Shown here one piece after another: positions 1-9,178 of a DNA stretch of 64,000 nucleotides; within the stretch, counting starts at the first letter, position 1; each line of letters starts with the position of its first letter. Source of the stretch: Fulvivirga maritima (GTDB lineage: Bacteria; Bacteroidota; Bacteroidia; Cytophagales; Cyclobacteriaceae). The DNA lies in assembly GCF_021389955.1 (NCBI RefSeq), contig NZ_CP089980.1, positions 309,501 to 373,500 on the forward strand. Direction: 5' to 3'. A program made the position numbers and the translations under genes. The notes under the pieces were generated by a model that did no database searches, was not told where the DNA came from, and saw only the letters and a list, made by a program, of their open reading frames with translations.

Positions 1-530
1 AAACAGTAACTTCTGTAATCAGCCGTTTAATATCAAAAGAAGTAACTACAGATGTTACTCATGATTCGCCATTTGCATATGGTTTGGTGGTAAAACTAGG
101 TCAGAAAGAACTGGCCAAACTAGGAAAAGTAAACACCTCTACTTGCAAAAAAGCAGGTATAAAACAGGAGGTATTTTATGCTGAAATAGATTGGAACCTT
201 TTAATGAAAAAGGCCGCTAACAGCGTAACATTTGAAGAAGTATCTAAATTCCCTGAGGTAAGACGTGACCTTTCATTGGTGATTGATAAGAAAGTGACCT
301 TTGAAGAAATCAAAGCCCTTGCTACAGGTAAAAATCAGAAGTTCATTAAAGCGATTAATGTTTTTGATGTGTATGAAGGAGAAAACATTGGCGAAGACAA
401 AAAAGCCTACGCCATAAGCTTCACGCTGGAAGACAAAGAAAAAACCTTAACTGATAAGGTGATCGATAAAACAATGAACAATTTGATTCGGTTATTTGAA
501 AATAATCTTAATGCTATTATCCGGAAGTAG
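1..530 (+). CDS. pheT: Phenylalanine--tRNA ligase beta subunit, C-terminal part (5' end outside window)
   Basis: The reading frame is open from base 3 to the stop at 528-530, so this is the 3' end of a gene that starts before the window. It should not be read as a short gene starting at the internal GTG at 84. The C-terminal ~100 residues form an FDX-ACB (anticodon-binding) domain, recognised from KFPEVRRDLSLVID followed by the FDVYEG and KAYAISF segments and an amphipathic end. PheT is the beta chain of the alpha2beta2 enzyme that charges tRNA-Phe; this domain contacts the tRNA anticodon region. Recognition is from family memory, and the upstream catalytic-like domains are not visible here. 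Confidence 0.93.
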   Translation, partial: TVTSVISRLISKEVTTDVTHDSPFAYGLVVKLGQKELAKLGKVNTSTCKKAGIKQEVFYAEIDWNLLMKKAANSVTFEEVSKFPEVRRDLSLVIDKKVTFEEIKALATGKNQKFIKAINVFDVYEGENIGEDKKAYAISFTLEDKEKTLTDKVIDKTMNNLIRLFENNLNAIIRK

Positions 531-643
531 GATAAGTAAAGTTTAATCTTTAATTTACATTTTAAATGACTAGTAACATTAGTTAATAATGCTTACTATA
601 GAACACTCAAAATGTAATAATGGAGGTCAATTTATAAATAACA

Positions 644-940
644 ATGAATAACGATCAGCTCAAAGCTAGCTTACAAACTCTTGAACGTAAGATTAATTTA
701 TTATTGGGTGACCATAAGGCGCTGAAACTAGAGATTTCTAAACTTCAGGAAGAAAATCAGGAGTTGCACACGGTGCTAAAGCAGAAAGATGAGCAGATCA
801 ACAACTTTCAAAATAAGATTAAAATTAGTAAGATTGTAAATAATATAGATACGGAAGAAGGTAACACTTCTGAGTTAAAGAGGAAGATTGACGATTATAT
901 TAAGGAGATTGATAAGTGTATTGTACACTTAAGTAAATAA
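644..940 (+). CDS. Small coiled-coil protein upstream of zapA
   Basis: A 98-residue protein, almost entirely helical and charged, with a heptad-like region at roughly residues 8-65 (KLQEENQELHTVLKQKDEQ). It has no signal peptide, membrane segment or catalytic motif. It sits 11 bases before zapA on the same strand, so the two are probably co-transcribed. Small coiled-coil proteins in this position are common in Bacteroidota, and a division-related role as a ZapA partner or ZapB-like factor is plausible. That role is inferred from position and shape only; the sequence itself is low-information. Confidence 0.8.
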   Translation: MNNDQLKASLQTLERKINLLLGDHKALKLEISKLQEENQELHTVLKQKDEQINNFQNKIKISKIVNNIDTEEGNTSELKRKIDDYIKEIDKCIVHLSK

Positions 941-951
941 TACCGCTCCAT

Positions 952-1236
952 ATGGACGAACTTTCAATAAGAATAAAAATTGCCGATAGAGAATACCCCA
1001 TGAAGGTAAAGGTGGAGGATGAGGCCAGGGTACGCAGTGCCGGTAAACAAATTAATGAAAGAATTAGATCTTATAGAGAACAATTTGGCATAGATGATAA
1101 ACAAGATCTCTTAGCCATGGTAGCATTTGATTGTCTGGTTGACAAAATGGAGTCTGATGAAAAACAGCACAATATAGATGATAGTGTTGTTGATAAAGTA
1201 AAGCAACTTAACAACCTGATAAACCAATCCTTATAA
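952..1236 (+). CDS. zapA: Cell division protein ZapA
   Basis: A 94-residue ZapA-family protein. The N-terminal half carries the family pattern (SIRIKIADREYPMKV, then VRSAGKQINERI), followed by a helix with DKQDLLAMVAFDCL and a C-terminal coiled coil. ZapA binds FtsZ filaments at the midcell ring and promotes their bundling. The length matches the family (about 95-110 residues). It is preceded by the small coiled-coil gene and followed by a structured RNA candidate and rny, an order I recall from other Bacteroidota genomes. Confidence 0.9.
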   Translation: MDELSIRIKIADREYPMKVKVEDEARVRSAGKQINERIRSYREQFGIDDKQDLLAMVAFDCLVDKMESDEKQHNIDDSVVDKVKQLNNLINQSL

Positions 1237-1432
1237 ATCATTCCTTCCGCTTTAGCAGGATTTACCTTTTTCTGTAATTCGATTAACAGTGCGTGTTAGT
1301 TACAGAAGAAAAGGAAACATATGGCTTATAAATTTATAAAAACAAAGGTAAATCTAACCAATTTGGCTTTTGGGCTATCTGCCGGGCTTCTGTCACACCC
1401 ACACCACAACCTAACATCATAAACGTATAACA
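1237..1432 (+). ncRNA. ssrS: Probable 6S RNA (SsrS)
   Basis: The 196-base gap between zapA and rny holds no gene but folds well. Bases 1260-1269 (ATTTACCTTT) pair perfectly with 1344-1353. Inside this, 1270-1277 pairs with 1300-1307, capped by a TAACA/TGTTA hairpin at 1284-1298. The 3' arm leaves a large unpaired bulge (about 1308-1343), resembling the central bubble of 6S RNA. 6S RNA binds housekeeping RNA polymerase. Placement next to zapA is the classical 6S location, and in Bacteroidota it lies before rny. The identity is inferred from synteny and hand folding; exact ends are unknown, and it could instead be a leader of rny. Confidence 0.5.
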
Positions 1433-2998
1433 ATGGCAGAAATAATTTATGTAATACTCGCAGGTGTTGTCGGCCTCGGTATTGGTATAATGATAGGCAA
1501 GTCTCTTATTAATAAAATAAATGCCCAAAAAGAGCTTGAAATTGAGGAGAAGGCAAAAAGTATTGTAAAAGAAGCAGAGCTATCTGCCGAAAACATCAAA
1601 AAGAACAAGATCCTGGAAGCCAAAGAGAAATTCTTGAAGCTAAAAGCGGAGTTTGAAGAAGAGGCCTCTAAAAAGAAAAACATCATTATAACCAATGAAA
1701 ACAAGCTAAAACAAAGAGAACAACACCTTTCAAAAGAGTTTGAACAAGTAAAAAGAAAAGAATCTGAGATAAAAGAGCTTAAAGATAAGCTTGCTGCTCA
1801 GATAGATGTGGTGAATAACAAAAAGGTAGAACTAGATAAGTTTAACCAACAAAAGGTAGCCATCCTTGAAAAAATCTCTAATCTTACCGCAGAAGAAGCT
1901 AAAGAACAACTGGTAGAATCACTCAAAGATGAAGCCCAGACCAAAGCTTCATCATTCATTAAAGACATTTTAGAAGAGGCCAAACTTTCTGCTACCAAGC
2001 AGGCAAGAAAGGTAGTATTAGAAACCATTCAGCGTACTGCTACGGAGCACGCTATTGAAAACTGTGTTTCTATCTTCAATATAGAGAGTGATGATATCAA
2101 AGGTAAAATCATTGGTCGTGAAGGCCGAAACATCAGAGCTTTGGAAGCTGCTACAGGTGTAGAAATTATAGTGGATGACACCCCCGAGGCTATCATCATT
2201 TCAGGCTTCGATCCTGTAAGAAGAGAAATAGCCAGGCTATCATTACACCGTTTGGTAGTGGATGGCCGTATTCACCCAGCCAGAATTGAAGAGATTGTAG
2301 CCAAGACCAAGAAAAATATAGAAGAAGAAATCATTGAGATAGGCGAAAGAACAGTGATTGACCTTGGTATCCACGGCTTACACCCTGAATTGATTAAGAT
2401 GGTGGGTCGTATGAGGTTCAGATCATCTTACGGACAGAACTTATTACAGCACTCCAGAGAAGTGGCTAACTTATGTGCCACCATGGCTTCAGAGCTAGGC
2501 CTAAGCCCTAAACAGGCTAAGAGAGCAGGCTTACTTCATGATATTGGTAAAGTATGGCCAGATGAGCCAGAAAAGCCTCACGCGATCATAGGTATGGAGC
2601 TGGCACAGAAATATAAAGAGCATCCAGTTGTTTGTAATGCCATTGGCGCTCACCACGATGAGATTGAGATGACTTCTATGATTGCTCCAATCATCCAAGC
2701 TTGTGATGCCATATCAGGTGCAAGGCCAGGAGCCAGAAGAGAAGTAATGGAAAGCTATATAAAACGCCTGAAAGAGCTTGAGCAGCTTGCACTAAGCTTT
2801 GACGGTGTACATAAATGTTATGCGATCCAGGCCGGTAGAGAGCTCAGAGTAATGGTAGATGCTGATAATGTGAGCGATGACAGAGCAGGACAGCTTTCTT
2901 TCGATATATCACAGAAGATAGAGAAAGACATGCAGTACCCGGGGCAGATAAAGATCACCGTGATCAGGGAAATGAGGTCTGTAGCTTACGCTAAATAA
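1433..2998 (+). CDS. rny: Ribonuclease Y
   Basis: A 521-residue RNase Y, the normal family length. It has an N-terminal membrane segment (residues ~3-22), a long charged coiled coil (~25-190), a KH RNA-binding domain with [19 protein letters not shown] near residue 225, and an HD phosphohydrolase domain with the metal-binding HD pair in LLHDIGKV near residue 367. This membrane-anchored endoribonuclease initiates mRNA decay. The ATG at 1433 is chosen because the membrane anchor begins immediately after it. A strong terminator follows at about 3021-3051. Confidence 0.96.
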   Translation: MAEIIYVILAGVVGLGIGIMIGKSLINKINAQKELEIEEKAKSIVKEAELSAENIKKNKILEAKEKFLKLKAEFEEEASKKKNIIITNENKLKQREQHLSKEFEQVKRKESEIKELKDKLAAQIDVVNNKKVELDKFNQQKVAILEKISNLTAEEAKEQLVESLKDEAQTKASSFIKDILEEAKLSATKQARKVVLETIQRTATEHAIENCVSIFNIESDDIKGKIIGREGRNIRALEAATGVEIIVDDTPEAIIISGFDPVRREIARLSLHRLVVDGRIHPARIEEIVAKTKKNIEEEIIEIGERTVIDLGIHGLHPELIKMVGRMRFRSSYGQNLLQHSREVANLCATMASELGLSPKQAKRAGLLHDIGKVWPDEPEKPHAIIGMELAQKYKEHPVVCNAIGAHHDEIEMTSMIAPIIQACDAISGARPGARREVMESYIKRLKELEQLALSFDGVHKCYAIQAGRELRVMVDADNVSDDRAGQLSFDISQKIEKDMQYPGQIKITVIREMRSVAYAK

Positions 2999-3020
2999 TT
3001 AATAAAAACCATTGTAAATG

Positions 3021-3051
3021 AAAGCTGTTTTAGAGATAAAACAGCTTTTTT
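3021..3051 (+). terminator. Intrinsic terminator after rny
   Basis: A perfect 12-bp stem (3021-3032 with 3037-3048, loop GAGA) ends in a run of T (3046-3051). It lies 22 bases after the rny stop and before the HAD gene, so it should separate the two. Confidence 0.85.
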
Positions 3052-3067
3052 AATTTTAAGTAATACC

Positions 3068-3724
3068 ATGTCTAAAAAATTTTGTGCAGCCATCTTTGAT
3101 ATGGATGGCGTAATCGCTGATACTAATCCCTTTCATCAAAAATCTATTAAGCAATTCTGCCAGAAATATGACAAAGACGTTTCTGACGAATTCCTAAAAG
3201 AAAAAGTATATGGAAGAACTAATGAAGACTGGATACCAGAAGTATTTGGCAAACTAGAACATGATCAGCTTAAAGCTTATGCTGATGAAAAAGAAGAACT
3301 TTTCAGAGAGATTTACAGACCAGAATTAGCTCCTGTAAAAGGTATTAAGGCTTTTCTTGACCATTTGAAGCGAGACGGAATAAAAATGGCCGTAGGCACC
3401 TCTGCCACTGTAGAAAATGCTGATTTTATATTACAAGGCCTGGGTATAGAAAGCTATTTCGAAACTATATTGCATTCAGCTCATGTAACCAAGAGCAAGC
3501 CTGATCCTCAGATATACCTTAAAGCCTGCCATGGCGTAGGTTATGATCCTAAAAACTGTATTGTATTTGAAGATTCTTTATCAGGAGTAGCGGCAGGAAA
3601 AGCAGCAGGATGCAAAGTAGTAGGCATTACTACCACGCACACAGAAAAAGAGTTGGAACATTGTGATTTAATTATCAGAGACTTCAGCATGCTTACCCCT
3701 TCTGTGCTGGAAAACATCATGTAA
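3068..3724 (+). CDS. HAD-superfamily phosphatase/phosphoglucomutase-like protein
   Basis: A 218-residue subfamily IA haloacid-dehalogenase protein of the beta-phosphoglucomutase/GPH type. Motif I is FDMDGVIAD with the nucleophile Asp11 and Asp13. Motif II is in GTSAT (about residue 113), the motif III Lys is in SKPDPQIY (~142), and motif IV is FEDSLSGV (~168), which corresponds to the Mg-binding acidic pair. An inserted helical cap occupies residues ~18-85. Members hydrolyse or transfer phosphate on small sugar phosphates or similar metabolites. The substrate cannot be read from sequence. It is a single gene flanked by terminators on both sides. Confidence 0.88.
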   Translation: MSKKFCAAIFDMDGVIADTNPFHQKSIKQFCQKYDKDVSDEFLKEKVYGRTNEDWIPEVFGKLEHDQLKAYADEKEELFREIYRPELAPVKGIKAFLDHLKRDGIKMAVGTSATVENADFILQGLGIESYFETILHSAHVTKSKPDPQIYLKACHGVGYDPKNCIVFEDSLSGVAAGKAAGCKVVGITTTHTEKELEHCDLIIRDFSMLTPSVLENIM

Positions 3725-3745
3725 TAACACATGCCCTTAAAACAC

Positions 3746-3781
3746 GAAAAGTTCTGACCAGTTTCCCGATCAGAACTTTTC
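3746..3781. terminator. Bidirectional terminator between HAD gene and SSS symporter gene
   Basis: A 12-bp stem (GAAAAGTTCTGA at 3746-3757 with its complement at 3770-3781) carries A/T runs on both sides. It lies between two convergent genes, so it can end transcripts from either direction, including the long ara operon on the minus strand. Confidence 0.75.
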
Positions 3782-3803
3782 TATTGTTAAACAAATACAG
3801 TTG

Positions 3804-5423
3804 CTATTTTCCGTTAAAGTATACCATTACGGTTATTACCATTATCAGCACCACAAGAGATGCTACGATATCTACCCAACCATAACTGGTTTTATTACTT
3901 TTCTTATCTTCTTCACTCAGCGTTCCAAAAGTAAGTCCTGCTGTTTTTTCTGCAGGTGGTGGAGCTGTAGCTAAACTCACTATAATAGTAAGAGCCACAC
4001 AGAACAAGAAGAAATATGCACCAAAGGTTAAGAAGTTCATATCAGCCAGTTCGAATAAGAATCCATCCAGGCTTGGCTTAATAAGCTCCAGTGTAATTCT
4101 TGCAGCAGCCACTATTAAGCCGACTACAAGCGTAGTATATGCCCCCGCAGAGTTAATACGCTTCAGGAATATACCTAGCAAGAATATCGCAGTAATTGGA
4201 GGTGCTATATAACTCTGTACACTTTGTAAATATTCATAAAGTACACCTGAAATGTTAGCCATAATAGGAATCCAGGCGATACCACAAACCACTACAATAC
4301 CTGTAGCTATCTGACCAATCTTCACTAGCTTATGCTCAGGAGTTTCTGGTTTAAGCTTTTTATAAATATCTACTGTAAACAAGGTAGAGCAAGAGTTAAA
4401 TACAGAGGCCAATGAACTCATAAGCGCTGCCAAAAGACCTGCAGCCACAAGACCTCTTAAACCTGAAGGCAATAAGTTACTCATTAAAACAGGGAAAGCT
4501 TCATCTGGAGAATCCCACTGTAACTCACCTCTTTGTTTTAATACTAAAGCTACCACACCAGGAATTAAGAATAAGAATACAGGTAATAATTTCAAGAATC
4601 CTCCCCAAATGGTACCTCTTCTACCTTCTTTAATGTTTTTCGCTGTTAATACACGCTGAACTATATACTGGTCAGTACACCAATACCAAATACCAACAAT
4701 GGTACTACTCATAAACAAACTTGGCCATGGAAAATCAGGGTCAGTAGCTGGTCTCCACATATTGAAATACTCAGGACCTAATGTGTCTTTCATGCTAGAG
4801 AAACCACCTACAGCATTTACACCCATAACAGTAAGCGTAGCCGCTCCTATAATCAGCACTATGGTTTGTAAAGTTTCTGTGTAAATCACTGCTCTCATAC
4901 CACCTAATATGGTATAAAGTCCGGTAAGAATAACTGTAGCTAATGCTCCTACCCAGAAATTGATTCCTAGTAAAGCTGATACTACCACACCACCTGCATA
5001 AATAGTTACAGATATTTTTGTAAGCACATAGGCTAACAAAGAAAACACTGATAACAACCACCTGGACTTAGCGCTAAATCGCTTCTCCAGGAACTCAGGC
5101 ATGGTAAACACACCGCTACGCGCATAAAAAGGCAAGAACACCCAGCCCAACATAAGTACTACCCAGGCATGTAGCTCATAAATGAGCATTGGAAACTTAT
5201 CACTAGCACCAGCACCTGCCAGCCCTACTACGTGTTCAGATCCAATGTTTGAAGCAAATATTGAAGCTCCTACTACAAACCACCCCACATTTCTTCCCGC
5301 TAAAAAATAATCTTCTGTGTTTTTCTGCTTCTTTAAAATAACCCAAAGGGCTACTCCAAAGAGCACCAGAAAATAAATACCAATAAATACCCAATCCAGG
5401 GTGTCTAATGTTTTCATATACAA
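3804..5423 (-). CDS. Sodium:solute symporter (SSS family), probable L-arabinose transporter
   Basis: A 539-residue SSS/SLC5-family integral membrane protein with about 14 predicted helices. The N-terminus has DYFLAGRNVGWFVVGASIFASNIGSEHVVG, the signature region of vSGLT-like sugar symporters. The best-known relative is Vibrio vSGLT (Na+/galactose). Arabinose as the substrate is inferred from its place as the last gene of araB-araD-araA-galM-SSS. A 245-base gap precedes it and could hold its own promoter. A bidirectional terminator lies just past its stop. Confidence 0.88.
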   Translation of the reverse strand: MYMKTLDTLDWVFIGIYFLVLFGVALWVILKKQKNTEDYFLAGRNVGWFVVGASIFASNIGSEHVVGLAGAGASDKFPMLIYELHAWVVLMLGWVFLPFYARSGVFTMPEFLEKRFSAKSRWLLSVFSLLAYVLTKISVTIYAGGVVVSALLGINFWVGALATVILTGLYTILGGMRAVIYTETLQTIVLIIGAATLTVMGVNAVGGFSSMKDTLGPEYFNMWRPATDPDFPWPSLFMSSTIVGIWYWCTDQYIVQRVLTAKNIKEGRRGTIWGGFLKLLPVFLFLIPGVVALVLKQRGELQWDSPDEAFPVLMSNLLPSGLRGLVAAGLLAALMSSLASVFNSCSTLFTVDIYKKLKPETPEHKLVKIGQIATGIVVVCGIAWIPIMANISGVLYEYLQSVQSYIAPPITAIFLLGIFLKRINSAGAYTTLVVGLIVAAARITLELIKPSLDGFLFELADMNFLTFGAYFFLFCVALTIIVSLATAPPPAEKTAGLTFGTLSEEDKKSNKTSYGWVDIVASLVVLIMVITVMVYFNGK

Positions 5424-5668
5424 TTAATTTAGGTCACTTAGAAATGGCGACAAGCTTTAACTATGAGAGTCCATTAATTAAAGAGTGAGCATATTTCATG
5501 AGTTAATTAGTTTAAATAATTCTGTCATATTACACCGAACAATGCTCCAAAATTGGAAGCTTTTCTTATTTGGTACTTTTGACCATAAGTATGTTTTATG
5601 ATGTGCAATATGTCAAAAACAAACGATTGCAAAAAACTTAAAAGGAATTTTCTTTAAAAAATTTTCGC
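5424..5668 (-). promoter_or_regulatory. Intergenic region upstream of the SSS symporter with a LacI-like half-palindrome
   Basis: This 245-base gap is larger than the others inside the ara operon. It contains ACAAACGATTGC at 5619-5630, an imperfect palindrome around CG that resembles the uxaA operator (TGCAATCGATTGCA) and shares ACAAACGATT with the susC/araR intergenic region (complement at 23483-23492). I see no clear -7/-33 promoter pair. It may be a secondary promoter, but function is inference. Confidence 0.3.
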
Positions 5669-6850
5669 TTATTTTAAAGAAAAGCTATATGTAGTTTTAG
5701 TGTTATATGTTTGTCCTGGTTCTAATACTACGCTAGGGAATTCACTCTTATTAGGAGCATCAGGATAATGCTCTGTTTCCAGGCATATAGCTGATCTTTC
5801 TGCATAGTTTACTCCTTCTTTTCCTGTGAGTGATCCGTCTACGAAGTTTCCTGTGTATACCTGAATAGCGGGCTCTGTAGTAAGCACTTTCATAAACCTT
5901 CCGCTCTTTTCATGATAAAGAGTAGCCGCTTCTTTCATTCCTGCATCACCGTTAAGCACCCAGCAGTGATCATATCCTTTGGCTAGCTCCAGCTGATCAT
6001 TATCCGCTCCTATTTCTTTACCCACTGTTTTAGGTGAAGTAAAATCAAAAGGAGTTCCCGCCACTTCTCTTAGCTCTCCGGTAGGAATGAGTGTACTATC
6101 TATAGGTAAAAATGCTGAGGCATCTACACTAAGTACATGATCAAGTATATCTTTAGATGGATCTGCTGACAAGTTGAAATAAGTATGCTGAGTAAGGTTT
6201 ACTATAGTCTTCTTATCAGTAGTAGCAGTATAATCTATTTCTAAATCATCATCATTAGTAAGCATGTAAGTAACGGTTACTTCTAAGTTACCAGGGTAAC
6301 CTTCTTCCATGTCTTTGCTTAAATAGGTAAGCTTTAGACCAACGCCGCTGGCATTAGTAATTTCCTGAGCTTCCCAAACCACTTTATCGAAGCCTTTGTC
6401 TCCACCATGTAGGTGATTAGGACCATCATTAGTAGCTAATGCATATTCCTGACCATCTAATGTGAATTTTCCTTTGGCTATTCTATTTCCAAAACGGCCG
6501 ATTAATGCTCCTATGTAGGGGCTCTCCAAATACGTTTCTACATTATCGAATCCTAGTACTATATCACCCATGTTTCCATCCTTATCCGGAGTTTTTAAGG
6601 TAGTAATAATACCTCCCAAGGTAATGACACTCATTTCAAGTCCATTAGCATTGGTAAGTGTATATTGTTCAACTTTTTGTCCATCCGGAGTAGTTCCAAA
6701 ATCACTTTTGGAGATAGCAGTACTGTCTTTTTTCATATCTGACGATGTTGTATTTAGCTCTTTTTTGTTTGAATTAGTAGAGCATGAAGTTATCATAAAA
6801 CAAGTTAGTAGCGATAAAACTATTAAATAAACAGCAGATTTAGTTTTCAT
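5669..6850 (-). CDS. galM: Aldose 1-epimerase (mutarotase), lipoprotein
   Basis: A 393-residue GalM-family protein. It starts with a lipoprotein signal peptide ending at Cys23 (ITSC), so it should be membrane-anchored outside the cytoplasm, probably periplasm-facing. GalM motifs are GRFGNRIAKGKF, NHLHGGDKGFD (His ~147), NLTQHTYFNL (His ~221, catalytic acid type) and CLETEHYPDAPN (Glu ~358, catalytic base type). It interconverts anomers of aldoses such as galactose and arabinose. In this operon it would supply the anomer needed by the transporter or isomerase. It lies between araA and the symporter, with a hairpin in the gap to araA. Confidence 0.92.
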   Translation of the reverse strand: MKTKSAVYLIVLSLLTCFMITSCSTNSNKKELNTTSSDMKKDSTAISKSDFGTTPDGQKVEQYTLTNANGLEMSVITLGGIITTLKTPDKDGNMGDIVLGFDNVETYLESPYIGALIGRFGNRIAKGKFTLDGQEYALATNDGPNHLHGGDKGFDKVVWEAQEITNASGVGLKLTYLSKDMEEGYPGNLEVTVTYMLTNDDDLEIDYTATTDKKTIVNLTQHTYFNLSADPSKDILDHVLSVDASAFLPIDSTLIPTGELREVAGTPFDFTSPKTVGKEIGADNDQLELAKGYDHCWVLNGDAGMKEAATLYHEKSGRFMKVLTTEPAIQVYTGNFVDGSLTGKEGVNYAERSAICLETEHYPDAPNKSEFPSVVLEPGQTYNTKTTYSFSLK

Positions 6851-6872
6851 AAGGTTTAAATTTTAATGATCT

Positions 6873-6924
6873 GCCGAGCTATAAATATATGACTCCCGAG
6901 GGTAAATCACATATTTATAGCGGC
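6873..6924 (-). promoter_or_regulatory. Hairpin in the araA-galM intergenic gap
   Basis: GCTATAAATAT at 6878-6888 pairs exactly with 6911-6921, extended by GCC/GGC (6873-6875 with 6922-6924) past a two-base bulge. No T run follows on the minus strand, so it is not a standard terminator. Protection or processing of the mRNA between araA and galM is the likely role (inference). Confidence 0.45.
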
Positions 6925-6935
6925 ATAATATTTAT

Positions 6936-8444
6936 TTACATACCATTTTGGAAAAGGTGATAATACACTTCGTTAGAATGAACAGTATCTTTAAAGTCTC
7001 TGATTTTAGTATCTTCATCTATAACCAAAAGCTCAATACCAGCCATTTCGGCAAAATCTTCCATATATTCTGTGGTAAGCGCCTGGCTAAACACAGTATG
7101 GTGCGCACCACCAGCTAAAATCCAGGCAGTAGCAGCCACTTCTAAGTTAGGCTTAGCATCCCACAGTACGCGAGCTACAGGCAGTTTTGGTAAATCGCCC
7201 ATTGGCTTCACTGCTGCCACTTCATTCACTATTAAACGGAAACGGTTGCCCATGTCTATTAAAGAAGCATTGATAGCATCTCCAGGAGCAGTATTAAATA
7301 CCAAACGAACAGGATCTTCTTTACCACCTATTGATAATGGATGAATTTCACATGAAGGTTTTCCATCAGCAATTGACTCACAAATCTCAAGCATGTGAGA
7401 GCCTAATACATATGATTTATGAGGAGTGAAGTGATAGGTATAATCTTCCATAAAAGAAGTACCTCCTTCAAGACCTGCATTCATCACCTTCATAGCTCTT
7501 AGTAAAGCAGCTGTTTTCCAGTCTCCTTCACCACCAAAGCCATAGCCATCAGCCATAAGTCTTTGTACTGCTAAGCCAGGGAGTTGTTTTAGGTTACCCA
7601 AACTTTCGAAAGTATCAGTAAATCCTTTGAAGTTACCTTCTTCAAGGAACGCTCTAAGTCCTAATTCTATTTTAGCAGAATCTTCTAAAGATGATCTTTT
7701 CTCTCCACCCGCTTTTAGCGATGCTGTAAGGTTATAAGAAGCTTCATATTCTTCTAATAATGTTTTAACCTGAGCATCAGTTACTTCATTGAGGTGTTTT
7801 TCTAAGTCAGGAATGTCATAACCGTTTACAGAAAAGCCAAATTTCATTTGAGCTTCTACTTTATCACCTTCGGTAACGGCTACCTCTCTCATGTTATCAC
7901 ACAAACGAGCGAATTTAGCTCCTTGCCAGTCTGCCCAGCCAGATGCTACACGGCACCAAACGCCTAATTTCTTCTGTACAGAGTCAGTTTCCCAGTGACC
8001 TACTATCACTTTTCTGTTCTTTCTCATACGAGACATCATAAAACCAAACTCACGGTCACCATGTGCCGACTGGTTTAGGTTCATAAAGTCCATATCAATG
8101 GTAGACCATGGAATCTGAGCATTGAACTGAGTGTGCAAATGCACCATTGGCTTTTTCAGGATGCTTAAACCGGCGATCCACATTTTAGCAGGAGAGAAAG
8201 TATGCATCCAGGCTACAATACCGATACAGGCAGAAGAAGAATTAGCCTCAAGCATCAGCTTCTGAATCTCTTCTGAAGTAGTAAGTAAACCTTTGTAAAC
8301 AATTTTTACAGGTATTCTACTACTGCCGTTGAGTCCTTTTACTACCTCTTCAGAATGAGAGGCTACTTGCTGAAGTGCTTCATCTCCATATAAATGCTGG
8401 CTTCCCGTTACGAACCACACTTCATTTTGTGAAATATCGATCAT
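6936..8444 (-). CDS. araA: L-arabinose isomerase
   Basis: A 502-residue AraA, the same size as the E. coli enzyme. It opens with [16 protein letters not shown]. The Mn-binding residues are where the family has them: Glu in GGEGDWKT (~304), Glu in [10 protein letters not shown] (~331), His in GSHMLE (~347) and His in GGAHHTVF (~448). It converts L-arabinose to L-ribulose in the cytoplasm. It is the third gene of the operon, 32 bases downstream of araD. Confidence 0.97.
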   Translation of the reverse strand: MIDISQNEVWFVTGSQHLYGDEALQQVASHSEEVVKGLNGSSRIPVKIVYKGLLTTSEEIQKLMLEANSSSACIGIVAWMHTFSPAKMWIAGLSILKKPMVHLHTQFNAQIPWSTIDMDFMNLNQSAHGDREFGFMMSRMRKNRKVIVGHWETDSVQKKLGVWCRVASGWADWQGAKFARLCDNMREVAVTEGDKVEAQMKFGFSVNGYDIPDLEKHLNEVTDAQVKTLLEEYEASYNLTASLKAGGEKRSSLEDSAKIELGLRAFLEEGNFKGFTDTFESLGNLKQLPGLAVQRLMADGYGFGGEGDWKTAALLRAMKVMNAGLEGGTSFMEDYTYHFTPHKSYVLGSHMLEICESIADGKPSCEIHPLSIGGKEDPVRLVFNTAPGDAINASLIDMGNRFRLIVNEVAAVKPMGDLPKLPVARVLWDAKPNLEVAATAWILAGGAHHTVFSQALTTEYMEDFAEMAGIELLVIDEDTKIRDFKDTVHSNEVYYHLFQNGM

Positions 8445-8476
8445 TTTATTTTATAATCTATTTTATTAATTACTCT

Positions 8477-9178
8477 TTAATTTTGTCCGTAATAAGCATT
8501 TTTACCATGCTTTCTTTGGTAATGCTTATTGATCAGGGCATCTTTCAAACGAGGTGCCTCTGGGTTAATCTGTAAAGTAAGGTATGCCATACGACCTAGC
8601 TCTTCCATTACTTTGCTATTATACACTGCTTTAGCAGGAGTTTTTCCCCATGAAAATGGTCCATGATTTCCTAAAAGCACCATTTCTACTTCTTTATGAG
8701 AAATGCCTTTGGCTGCGAAGCAATCTAATATTTGCTTGCCCGTCATGTGCTCATAGTCGCCTTCAATGTATTCATCTGGCATGGGTGGTGCACAAGGAAT
8801 ATCAGCCACTAAATGGTCTGCATGCGTAGTACCGAAGATGGGAATATCTCTCTGCGCCTGCGCCCAAGCTACAGAGTAAGTAGCATGTGTATGAGCTATA
8901 CCGCCTATATCTTCCCATTGGCTGTAGAGATAAGCGTGGGTCTTAGTATCTGATGAAGGTCGCATTGATCCTTCTACCAGATTATTTTCAAAGTCTACAA
9001 TTACCATGTCCTCTGGTTTCAAATCATCATAAGGAACACCGCTTGGTTTTATTGCGAATACGCTGTCATCTCTATCTACCGCACTTACATTTCCAAAAGT
9101 GTAAATTACCAGATCAAGAGCAGGAAGCTGCATATTGGCCTCATAGCATTCCCTTTTCAGCTCTTTATATTTACTCAT
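8477..9178 (-). CDS. araD: L-ribulose-5-phosphate 4-epimerase
   Basis: A 233-residue class II aldolase/epimerase family protein. It shows GNVSAVDRD (phosphate/substrate loop), the zinc-binding His pair in HTHATYSVAWAQ (~95 and 97) with GTTHADHL, and a third His in LLGNHGPFSWG (~171). It converts L-ribulose 5-phosphate to D-xylulose 5-phosphate, the last step of the pathway. Its ATG overlaps the end of araB by eight bases (ATGAGTAA), which suggests translational coupling. Confidence 0.95.
   Translation of the reverse strand: MSKYKELKRECYEANMQLPALDLVIYTFGNVSAVDRDDSVFAIKPSGVPYDDLKPEDMVIVDFENNLVEGSMRPSSDTKTHAYLYSQWEDIGGIAHTHATYSVAWAQAQRDIPIFGTTHADHLVADIPCAPPMPDEYIEGDYEHMTGKQILDCFAAKGISHKEVEMVLLGNHGPFSWGKTPAKAVYNSKVMEELGRMAYLTLQINPEAPRLKDALINKHYQRKHGKNAYYGQN

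Noticed and set aside
84-530. Short gene starting at the internal GTG at 84
   Set aside because: The frame is open to the window edge and its content is the C-terminus of PheT, so it is a truncated gene.
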